From Diogma glabrata (lineage: Eukaryota; Arthropoda; Insecta; Diptera; Cylindrotomidae): a DNA stretch of 64,000 bases. Both the position numbers and the translations under genes were made by a program. The DNA is taken from NCBI GenBank assembly GCA_963693315.1, contig OY856186.1:456627217-456691216 (forward strand), read 5' to 3'. Each line of letters begins with the position of its first letter. The first letter of the stretch is position 1. Positions 55,607-64,000 of this stretch are shown here, in pieces. Under the pieces are notes generated by a model, which searched no databases, was not told where the DNA came from, and saw only the letters and a program-made list of their open reading frames with translations.

Positions 55607-57863
55607 TTATTGTGTTGACTTACCTAGAGTATCTCTTGCGATGTTGCGTTGCGTAGGCTGCCTTTTATTTGCTTTTGCTTTGTCTATTCTTTGTCTATTA
55701 TATTAAAGGATCTAGATGCTGTCTTTGAATGTGTGCTACATGCTAGGTTGCCTTTTGATTTGGAGCTTTTGATTTAAAACAATTATTGACAAAATTGTTG
55801 AATCTTCGAATTAAACCCACGATCCATCATTTCAAAGATTTAGTCAACCAGTCAACCAATCAAAAAATTATTTTGAATAAATATAAAAAGTTTACCTGCC
55901 CGTTACACTGTCCATAACAGCAATCATAAATTTAATTGTCTTGATAACATCATTTATCTAAAAAATACAAAATTTTACAATAGGAATTCAAGAAAAGCCC
56001 AGAAAGTACTATAATCAAATTTTTATTTATTCATTCAAATGCGAATACATTCTTCTTCATTAAAAACTTGTCAAATTTTTTTTTTAATATTGTACAAACA
56101 TTTTATTATTAAAATACAAAAAAAAATTGATAAAATTACGGAAATATTTTTATTTGATTTTGCTCATTTTTGTTTTGAATTTAATTTTATTTTCATTAAT
56201 TACATATTTATATAACAAATTTTTTATTTATATATAATAAACATATTTTTTTTTGTGTTTCATATATTTGGTAATTTTTAATATAAAACCTGTTTTTAAA
56301 TTTGTAGTACGATGATTCTAAATCTGTAAACATGGAAATGAAAATGGTAATTAAATGAACTTAGAATTGACCAAACCGAGCGAGCTTTTGTAGAATTGTT
56401 CAGTTATATTATGTTTAATGATTTATGTTGTTTGGTACAGGGTGGCTTTGTGTAGATTAGGTAAACAGCTCTTATTAAGATTGATTGTTTTTCTTATCGG
56501 TTCTGTAAAAGAGAATAATATTGCGTCAAATCATTACTGTTCAACTTATTAACCTTACAATATGGGAAGCTTTTGTTTTGTATTCAAGTCCTAAAGCTGT
56601 GCGATGGAAAGGTATACCACCAAGTATAGCTATAAATTGGTTTAGAGAAATTGTGATAGGATTTTGTAGATATCCATTCTTTCAAAAAAAATTAAACAAA
56701 AATCAAAAAATTTCATTTATTAACAACTCAGAAGTCATAGTGTGTAATGGGCAAGATTTTAAATATGGGGTGCACTTTCATTTTTCGTCCTATAGTAATA
56801 TACTATAGATCTAAATTATTTTCAACTCACTTTTCAACAAGTTTGTGTAACAACACAACTGGTTAAACATTCCAATGTACATCCAACACTTCCGGTATGT
56901 ATTTATTATTTTTGTTAATTTTCTATATTTTTGTCACCTAATTATGAAAAAATTGTAGAGAATTAATAAATTAAAAATGATACTCTATTTCGATATAAAA
57001 TAAAATCTATGCTGACCGAGGCATTTGCATTTTGGCTCGTGCAATGAACGTTTTTTTAATTAGTTTTTTTATCAGTTAATCAGTTGGGGTTCGGTAGCTC
57101 CAACAGCTAGTTGGTTTTTGGATACTTGAGATAGTTTTGGGTTTTTAAGTTTGCGGGAACAACTAGTTTATTTTGTGAATATGAGTTCTTTTTGATAATT
57201 TTGTGGAGTTGATTTGGTTGGGAATGAGTTGGAATTGACTAAAAAGGTCACGTATGGATAAGCTGAGTTCTTCAAAAAAAATTGAAGTCCTTTCGTACAT
57301 ATTTTATTGAAAATTTTATAAATTTAAAAAAAAAAAGAAAATTAAGGTAGAAAATGATTTTTGTGGATTATTTTTTTTTTTTGTGGAATATTATTTGATT
57401 AAAGAAAGCTGTAGCATCCCAACAAACATAAATTCTGTTGTACGAATAGAAAAAATAACATATTGAATGTGACATATCGGAAGTTGGGATACAGAACCAT
57501 TACATACTATACTATAATCAAATCAATTATCAGGAGATGATGTTATAGAAGTTTCAAATAAACAGGTGCTCCGCAATGCCCTCCGCACCACTTATCTCAA
57601 TATCGTCCAAAAACGTTCATTCGTTCCTTTTCATTCAAATCTCCATATTTTGTCAAAGTGTCGTCAAAATTAATTAATGCACAAAGTCTCAATGCTCCCA
57701 ACCACCTTTAAAAACAAAATCAGAAAAGTCAGCAGATGTATGGCGGATTCCTGCCACTTTGGCTAACGATGTACATTAAAAACTGATCATTATCTTTTCT
57801 CTCACTAATTGAAATTTTTTTATAAGTTGCATCATAATCACTACATTCTTGTAGACTGTAGTG
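55607..57863. other. Mostly non-coding; one unidentified open frame
   Basis: AT-rich sequence with an unrecognised but coding-like frame at 56521-56808, listed separately. Nothing else is recognised. Confidence 0.45.
56521..56808 (+). other. Unidentified coding-like open frame, 95 codons
   Basis: Begins with TTG and reads LTIWEAFVLYSS, then RWKGIPPSIAINWFREIVIG and FCRYPFF. The mix of Trp, Pro, Gly and Ala is unusual for random frames in this AT-rich DNA, which suggests a real exon or an old gene fragment. A CAG-type acceptor is not obvious at its start. I do not recognise the family. It ends with TAG at 56806. Confidence 0.3.
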
Positions 57864-58941
57864 TAGTGATTGCAAATTACCCGATTTCAAATTACCCGGT
57901 TACTCGATTAGTATTTTCCAAATTACCCGGATTACCCGGATAACCCGGGTAGTTATAAAAAAATTAAAAGATGAAAAACAATAAAAAAAACCTCACAGTA
58001 GTAAACTAAAAATTGATCATTTTTTAATTGTAAAATAATATTTCAAAAATATTAAAGCATTTAGGGTAGCTGTACTCATCCGATTTCGTATTTTTTTTTT
58101 AAATTCCTGCAATAGAAAAAACCCGCTCCGATAAAGTGGATGTTGGCTTCACGGTCAATAACGATTGATTTAAATTTTCTATCATTTTTTCGGTTTCCTT
58201 TATTTAAATACAACATTTTCAGCTCTTTATCAACTGTAGTACCACTGTTATCTATGGCAGATCTTGTATAGACAGCAATACATTTTTGTAGTTGTAAATT
58301 TTCAATATTATAATTAGCCGCATCATTATCCGATTTGATTTTTCATTGCTGACGTATTTCCCCATTTAGTTGAAATTATTCGTGCGCATCCAACTACGTG
58401 GCACCGAGATTTATCTGATGACATTTTCTGGTCACTGGTCCCAAACTTTCGATGACACTTATTTTAATTATTAGTTTAAATCTTAAATAAAAACTTATCA
58501 TATTATATTTACCGTTTCTATTTTAAACTAAATATAAACAAATAACCAATGAAGATCCCTAATTTTTTACGACTTAATTTTAAAAAGAACTAAAATTCCA
58601 TAAATTTTGTTATGTGTTCTTCGTCGTTTTTCTGTTGTTTTCGTAATCCAAACAATGGGCAGAGGGCAGTTTAATGTTTACGGATGTGGTTGGTTTAATG
58701 TTTATGGACATATTGCAATTTGTATGGTTAGAATTGAATCATTTGTCAACAACTAGCATAAAGAATAATTCAAATTTGCAAAAAGAGAATGAGCTGAATT
58801 TTATTTTGTAAATTTTATTGAGAAAAACTGGACCTTTTGTTGTTCGGGTACCCGACCAAAATATCCGGATATTAAATACCCGAAAAATCTTCCTAAATAC
58901 CCGGGTATCCGGGTACCCGGATACCAAGATTGCAAACACTA
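57864..58941 (-). mobile_element. hAT-like element with exact 8-bp duplication
   Basis: Termini TAGTGATTGCAAATTACC and, inverted, TAGTGTTTGCAATCTTGG. CTGTAGTG is duplicated exactly at 57856-57863 and 58942-58949. The subterminal regions contain many CCCGG(A/G)TA-type motifs in both orientations (ACCCGGATTACCCGGATAAC on the left and ACCCGGGTATCCGGGTACCC on the right), as expected for transposase-binding arrays. A transposase relic lies inside on the minus strand. Confidence 0.88.
58090..58440 (-). pseudogene. hAT transposase N-terminal (BED finger) relic
   Basis: Minus-strand translation from about 58430 gives KSRCHVVGCARIISTKWGNT followed by SAMKN. This matches the usual hAT BED-type zinc-finger layout, in which two cysteines are followed by an STKGGNTSNL-type segment. 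The second pair of metal ligands is lost after a stop or frameshift near 58340. Sequence continues as LQKCIAVYTRSAIDN and REANIHFIGAGFF. The catalytic domain is absent. Confidence 0.6.
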
Positions 58942-58949
58942 CTGTAGTG

Positions 58950-59597
58950 TAGTCAAAGACATTGAAAAAATGTAAAAAAAGCTTTCTAACCGGAAGTAAC
59001 AAACCGGATGTTAGTACGCAGAAATATTAGAAACAGCAATAAAACCATGGTTGTTCGAGAATTTTTTTTGGTAAATATAGCGGCTCTAAATTTCTTGATG
59101 AGTTCTTTTCAAAAATTCATAATTTCGGTTCTATTAAAGATAGAAACTTCTGTTTTGTTTTATTTTAAAGTTAAAAGATGCTAGTTTAAAAAAAAATAAA
59201 ATTAATGAAAGTTATTCTATTGATATAAACAAATAAAATGTTGAAATCGATCTGTAACCATTTCTCTACCCACGCTCCACCCCAAATCGGGCTCTATTGA
59301 AGGTATGATTATATATATAAAAAGAGGCCATCATTATCTTTCTAAAAATACTACTAACTCAATTTTTTCCAAAAGTTGACTTATAACACTTTCAAAAAAA
59401 ACGGTTCATATATTGAAAATTACGAAAACCTTCAAATGCAAATAAAATGAAAATAACTAAAACTATTTAACTAAAACTTTCTGTGAAGAATTAACGAAAA
59501 ATTAACTTTCGGCTAACGCATATACAATCGGAACTGAAGATTATAGAAACATCCTTTTTAACTCCTGAGTCCCTTATTCAATTGGACTAAAACATAG
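58950..59597. other. No gene seen
   Basis: AT-rich non-coding sequence between the hAT element and the pogo-type terminus. Confidence 0.45.
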
Positions 59598-59599
59598 TA

Positions 59600-59775
59600 C
59601 AGTCAACTCTCCTATAACGCGATTAATTCGTCCCGCGTTATATGGAAACCGCGTTACGAGAAACAAAGAAATATAGAAGAAAAATCATATAAACTTACAT
59701 CGCGTTATATGGAAACAGTTTTCTCGTTATATGGAATACGCGTTATGAGAAACTGAGAACTAATATAAATTTAAT
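59600..59775 (+). mobile_element. Pogo/Tigger-type terminus
   Basis: Starts CAGTCAACTCTCCTATAACG immediately after TA (59598-59599), as expected for a pogo-superfamily element at a TA target. Subterminal repeats of CGCGTTATATGGAAAC follow (three near 59635, 59702 and 59740). The rest of the element and the opposite end are not found before 59959. It is a different subfamily from the Tigger relic at 32366. Confidence 0.7.
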
Positions 59776-60849
59776 GATTTCGTACCGCGTTGTATAGAAT
59801 CTTAGATTAAATGAATATAGATGGAAAATCGAATAAAGACGCCGATAAAATAAGAAATTTGAACCGAACCATTTTCGATTTTTTTGAAACTTCAGTAATC
59901 GTTAGTATAATAAAATAAATTAATACGTATTTTTTACTGGGTGGCTAGAAATTTCTTATAGTCCCTGGGCCGGCCCCGATTTCATGTGATGATTACCACA
60001 TGTTTTATACTTCGTGAGGCGCCTCTCCTTGACGAGTCCAAAAACTTTTGTTCTGCCATTTTCCTCAAATTGGCCGCTTTTTCGTTCGACAAGCTCCGAA
60101 AAATGCCGATTACCCGCAATCTTGTAAATTTGCTAATTTTTTTATTAACTGTGAGGGTTGGAAATTTGTTTTAGAACACGAGGGTAAGCTTGTCCGACCA
60201 AAATGTGTTTGCTATTATCGAGCCCGACAACTAGGGTTTCTAATCCGGATATCCGGATATCGAACTATCCGGATTATTCGACCAATTTTGACTATTCGAT
60301 TATCCGAATACTTTTTGGTAACTATACGGATATTCAAAAACCCTTTAATTTGTAAAAAAAATAATCAAATTGCGCTGCAAATTTCAAATAAATATTCAAA
60401 TTGCGTTGCAAAGTTTATTAGTGCAGCAAAATGACTATAAGTTAAAATTTATGCACAACTTTAATGTTTTGAAAACTGTAATCATTGAATATTTTTTTAA
60501 ACCCTTCGTAAATCTGCAGTGTACAGGTATTTTACTAATACTTATTTAATGCTATAGAACAAAAACTTGTTCTAGACCGTGTTGTGAAAACTTGACCATT
60601 TTTGATTTTTCTAAAACTTGGCATATAAGTAGTATAGACAAAATAAAAATAAATGACTTATTTTACAATTCTTTTAAAGTGCATAGTTTGAGTATAGAAG
60701 GAACTCCAACATGCATGAAAAATGAAAATTCTGCCAATCCAATGTAAAATTGAAATTAAATTTCTCAAGAACGGTTATACCGATTTCATCAAACTTTTTT
60801 TTTGTTTGATAGATTATTAGTTAGTCGTTTGAAAAAAAATTAATTAATT

Positions 60850-62041
60850 TTTAACTTAATGAACAAGCTAGTTGCGTACGGTTTTCATCCCAATATTGTG
60901 AGGCTGATTCAAAATTTTCTATCCAACCGATACATTTCGGTCTCCTTAGACGGATTTTCTTCTGAGTCTAAACTAATTAACGCTGGTGTACCCCAAGGCT
61001 CAGTATTTTCCCCAACCCTATTTTTGATTTATATCAACGAATTGTTGAAAATCACCAGCAACCCAATAAATAGTTTTGCAGATGATAGTACTCTGCACAA
61101 GTCGTTCGAGCCCCTTCCTTCAAAAGGTAAAATGCACGAACGAATTAATCCTGCCCGGAGAGACGCTGCCATAAACGTGAACAAAGACCTGAATAAAGTC
61201 GCCGACTGGGGTGACCAAAACTTTGTCAATTTCAACTCTACCAAAACACAGCTGTTGATTGTTTCCAGATTAAAGACCGAGTTCCCCAAAGATATTTTAT
61301 TCAGTATGTGTGATGAACCAATAGGTGAATGTCAAAACATTCGTTTATTGGGTGTCACAGTTTCAAATGACCTACTCTGGAACGATCATGTAATGGCGAT
61401 GGCAAAAAGCGCGTCTAAAAAACTAGGCCTCCTAAATAGATGCAAAAAAATTTTCACTCCATACCAATTGCTCCATGTTTATAAGTCCTATATTCGTGCC
61501 TGTATGGAGTACTGCTGTCAAGTTTGGGGTGCTGCCTCTGTTTCCATCTTGGCCCTCTTGGACTCTGTTCAAAAGCGAGCTATACGAATTGTGGGTGATC
61601 GAACTTTGACATCAAAACTTGATTCCCTACAACATCGTCGCACTGTTGCTGACCTCGTTGTATTTTACAAATATCGTCATCAGCAGTGCTCAGATGAAAT
61701 CAGCGGCATCATGCCTCAAACCTATTCTTACCCCCGTTCCACTCGGCAATCGGCTGCCGCAACCGGTGAAACGGTAAAGATCCCGCGCTGTCATACTGGC
61801 AGATCGCAGAGAGACTTCTTTGTCCGAACTGCGTACAAATGGAATAGTTTGCCGGAACACTTAGTCTCAGGTGGCTTCAACCCGCAGATGTTTAAAAAAA
61901 GCGTTAATCTACACCTTAGAACGCCAGTTGTTGTGGGATCCAGGTCTAGACCTAGCTCTTAAAAGGTATTTATGTGTTGTTGTGACACATATTCTAATCC
62001 CTATTACACAACACATTTTATTTTAAAAAAAAAAAAAAATT
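60850..62041 (+). mobile_element. 5'-truncated jockey/CR1-like retrotransposon
   Basis: Contains one long uninterrupted reverse-transcriptase frame followed by a short 3' region (GTGTTGTTGTGACACATATT) and an A-run at about 62028-62041. The 5' limit falls inside the reverse-transcriptase gene. Target duplication is obscured by A/T-rich flanks. Confidence 0.85.
60859..61962 (+). CDS. Reverse transcriptase, C-terminal two-thirds (truncated ORF2)
   Basis: A 367-residue frame with no stop. In order: LVAYGFHPNIVRLIQNFLSN, GVPQGSVFSPTLFLIYIN (RT motif), NSFADDSTLHKSF (catalytic FADD, a known variant of YADD), FNSTKTQLLIV, LLGVTVSNDLLWNDHV, YIRACMEYCCQVWGAAS, QKRAIRIVGD and a C-terminal RTAYKWNSLPEHLVSGGF. 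The endonuclease and the first RT motifs (including AFDxxWH) are missing because of 5' truncation, so it cannot act alone. The intact frame indicates a recent insertion. A much older copy lies at 44335-44660. The ATG is internal to the original gene rather than a true start. Confidence 0.9.
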   Translation: MNKLVAYGFHPNIVRLIQNFLSNRYISVSLDGFSSESKLINAGVPQGSVFSPTLFLIYINELLKITSNPINSFADDSTLHKSFEPLPSKGKMHERINPARRDAAINVNKDLNKVADWGDQNFVNFNSTKTQLLIVSRLKTEFPKDILFSMCDEPIGECQNIRLLGVTVSNDLLWNDHVMAMAKSASKKLGLLNRCKKIFTPYQLLHVYKSYIRACMEYCCQVWGAASVSILALLDSVQKRAIRIVGDRTLTSKLDSLQHRRTVADLVVFYKYRHQQCSDEISGIMPQTYSYPRSTRQSAAATGETVKIPRCHTGRSQRDFFVRTAYKWNSLPEHLVSGGFNPQMFKKSVNLHLRTPVVVGSRSRPSS

Positions 62042-62494
62042 TTTTAAATAAAAATATTAAAAAAAATTTTTTTATGGATGGCGCTAGGGCTGAAGATCAA
62101 TTGGAATTTAATTAATTTTTTTTCTGAAAATAGTTCTATCTTTACTCTAAATTATTTCAAATTTACAAGGAGGCGTTAATTCGTGTTCTTGAGATATTTA
62201 ATTTTAAAGATTTTAGTCCGACTAAAATTCTAATTTTCCATTATTTTTTCGAACAATTTTTATCAACAACAAATTTTAACCACTGAAATTCAGTGATTTG
62301 GGCCAACAAAAATTTCGGACAGGCATATCGCTATTTTAAAAAAGTTGTGAGATGTCATATTCCTACTGGAAACAGCTGTAAAAGAATTAAGTAAAAATTC
62401 AGATACGTTTTCGAAAAGGTAGAAGAATGTGAAACGGATTTTTTAAAAAATTGTTGAAACAAATAAAAAATCGAATAAATGAACGTCGCCACAG

Positions 62495-62830
62495 GTGATA
62501 TTCCACATTACAAAAGAAGTTAGAAAATCGTCACTTCAGAAACAACTTGAGAATGCAATTGCTTCAATTACTCGTGTTGAGAAGCAGAATGAAGAAAGTT
62601 CCACATTGCTGAAAAAAGATTTCATTTATTTAAATAATTATAAAAAAGGAGACAATTTAAATATTCTATATCGCGCATTATTAACAATAAAACACATCGA
62701 CTGCAACGGAGCGCGTATTTTCAATTGGTGGTCTCACTAGGACAAAAATTAGAACTCGACTCGATTTCGAAACATGTATGGCACTAATTTTTCTAAAATA
62801 TGCATTTTTTACAAATCAATCAATAACTTC
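62495..62830 (+). pseudogene. hAT transposase C-terminal (dimerisation) relic
   Basis: Reads KKGDNLNILYRALLTIKHID and then, after a stop and frame change near 62737, TRTKIRTRLDFETCMALIFL followed by KYAFF. This corresponds to the C-terminal hAT dimerisation region (LYxALLTIxPTSVESERVFS then RxRLxxxxxxALxFLKYYF), with the ESERVFS-like part degraded to NGARIF. It has the same orientation as the hAT element that contains it and lies downstream of the jockey-like insertion. Confidence 0.75.
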
Positions 62831-63355
62831 ATTAATTTAGTTAAATTTATTGATAATTCTATTTTTTACTATTATTTTATGATTTGTTACTATTTTTGTT
62901 GTTTTGTGACTTAAATACCGCACATATAAATACATACCACAAACTAAAAAACATGCCCTATTTTTTGTTTTAGTTATCCGGATATCCGGATTATCCGGAT
63001 AATTTATTTTTTATGTATTCGATATCCGGATAATTAAATAGGTCGGATATTTAGAAACCCTACCGACAACTGACATTTTGGATTTTTGGGTTGTCGGACT
63101 AGACAGTAACGGACAAATTTTGGTCGGACAATGTTACCCTCGTGTTCTAAAACAAATTTCCAACCCTCACAGTTGAAAAAAAAAAATTACAAGATCCCGC
63201 GCAATCGGCACTTTTCGGAGGCTGCCGAACGAAAAAGCGGCCGAATCGAGAAAAATGACAAAACAAAAGTTTTCGGACTCGTCAAGGACAGGCGTCTCAC
63301 AAAGTATAAAATATGTGGTAATCATCACATGAAATCGGCGCCGGCCCAGGGGCTA

Positions 63356-63640
63356 TTAAGTACATACAAATTTATTAATCATTTCATTTCCATCAATTCT
63401 ATCTTCATCTGATAAATTTAACAAAATCTGAGCATGCGGAAGACCACGTTTTTGAAATTCATTGGTATATATAACTGTTTTGACAGAACCGAAAATCTTT
63501 TTTTTCATTAAACAATCTATGAGCTCTTTAAGTTTCACTTTAAACACACGCACAACAATATCAGGACGAAAATTCGAAGACTCATAATTACTCAAATTAT
63601 CAACAATTTCTGGCCATTGAGGATTGTTCACGCATTATCG
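63356..63640 (-). pseudogene. Helitron Rep/helicase-like protein fragment
   Basis: Encodes NNPQWPEIVDNL, RPDIVVRVFKVKLKELID, KKIFGSVKTVIYTNEFQKRG and LPHAQILL, which is the N-terminal Rep-type region of Helitron proteins. The family normally has a paired-histidine HUH motif (PHAHIL); here the second His is Gln, so the nuclease would be inactive. A frameshift just upstream of NNPQWPEI (about 63630) separates it from a TFT-like sequence. The frame is ended by the TTA (TAA on the minus strand) that flanks the foldback MITE, and a plausible continuation, EISSHP, begins on the far side of the MITE at 59955. Confidence 0.85.
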
Positions 63641-64000
63641 TGAATTTTTTAGTTCATCTGAAAAATTAAAATATTCTAAATTAGAATCAACAAAACCAAT
63701 TAAAGATTTATTTATTATTTATAAAATTATGCAAATATTACCAAAACAATCCTTTTGAAATGTCAATCTAAATGTCAATTTTGAATTGATGTGTTCGGTA
63801 TATTTTAATTTTTAGTTTGATATTCTCAATGTTCACATTGAATTGATGTGTTCGTTATTCTATATTATTCATTCGATATTTTCGAGATCGTTGGAAAACT
63901 TGACAGTAGTTGAGTTTTTATGATTTGTAGAGTTTTGGCTTTCTATAAAATGGACTGTTTTGGTAGTTTTGTCCTCTTATTCTTACGAATTTATATCTGA
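63641..64000. other. No gene seen
   Basis: AT-rich sequence with a near-duplicate TTGAATTGATGTGTTCG at 63782 and 63838. No recognised gene. Confidence 0.45.

Larger units (their letters stand above)
60232..63062 (+). mobile_element. hAT element with exact 8-bp duplication
   Basis: Termini TAGGGTTTCTAATCCGG and, inverted, TAGGGTTTCTAAATATCCG. CCGACAAC is duplicated exactly at 60224-60231 and 63063-63070. Subterminal TATCCGGATA motifs are clustered at both ends. The interior holds a transposase C-terminal relic (62495-62830) and is split by a truncated jockey-like element (60850-62041). Confidence 0.9.
59959..63355. mobile_element. Foldback MITE with TTA duplication, split by a hAT
   Basis: Termini TAGTCCCTGGGCCGG and, inverted, TAGCCCCTGGGCCGG. 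TTA flanks both sides (59956-59958 and 63356-63358). Arms are reverse complements (CTTGACGAGTCCAAAAACTT versus the complement near 63265; GTTTTAGAACACGAGGGTAA versus the complement near 63140). Without the hAT (60232-63070) the MITE is about 560 bp. Its terminal style and TWA target resemble the element at 35445. Confidence 0.8.

Noticed and set aside
59986..60434. Overlapping plus-strand frames at the left arm of the foldback MITE
   Set aside because: They run across the MITE arm into the hAT terminus and so cannot be one gene; no motifs seen.

Overview
This is a strongly AT-rich animal window, almost certainly an insect and probably (less surely) a dipteran. The one recognisable host gene has an arthropod-style membralin sequence, and the rest is a dense graveyard of insect-type transposons: hAT, pogo/Tigger, Helitron, RTE-like, jockey/CR1-like and gypsy-like elements plus long foldback elements. 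There are no bacterial-style operons, no CRISPR array and no recognisable tRNA or rRNA gene.

Host gene. Two plus-strand exons encode the C-terminal part of membralin (TMEM259 family, an ER membrane protein). A 100-nt exon at 30476-30575 is joined across a 14.7-kb intron to a 1.4-kb terminal exon at 45269-46669. The terminal exon carries the last conserved membrane-proximal segment, then a long Asn/Gln/Ser-rich tail, a stop, and a polyadenylation signal at 46816. No upstream membralin exon was recognised in the 30 kb before it, so the previous intron is either very large or holds an exon I missed.

Region 1-15.8 kb (no host gene seen): several copies of one dispersed AT-rich family with a 5' hairpin and a 3' hairpin (possibly Helitron/Helentron-like); short palindromic MITEs at 2.6, 5.1 and 5.8 kb; a 2.1-kb long-TIR element (11.2-13.3 kb); and a 334-bp perfect-looking palindrome (13.9-14.2 kb) flanked by a 13-bp direct repeat and carrying a hammerhead-like motif, best explained as an inverted dimer of a Penelope-like element tail.

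Region 15.8-28.3 kb: a second long-TIR element (18.1-20.5 kb), a family rich in TGGCCCA motifs, and one copy of that family split by a nearly intact RTE-like retrotransposon (21.5-24.9 kb) followed directly by 3.4 tandem monomers of 457 bp.

Region 28.3-46.7 kb: the 5' LTR, primer-binding site and partial gag of a gypsy-like element, then the membralin exons and their large intron. The intron holds a Tigger transposase relic, a CA microsatellite, an 80-bp minisatellite and a nest: a 6.7-kb TIR element with a TAA target duplication sits inside a dispersed-family copy. It encodes an orphan PIN-like/Cys-rich protein and is itself interrupted by a 2.7-kb foldback element with an exact 8-bp duplication. 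Two decayed retrotransposon fragments follow.

Region 46.7-64 kb: further dispersed-family copies, three hAT-like elements with 8-bp duplications (two exact, one 7/8), a CR1-like fragment, a pogo-type terminus, and a four-level nest at 60-63.4 kb: jockey-like retrotransposon in hAT, in a foldback MITE, in a Helitron gene fragment. The target duplications let the order of insertion be read directly.

All alignments here were made by eye; percentages and database identities were not computed.
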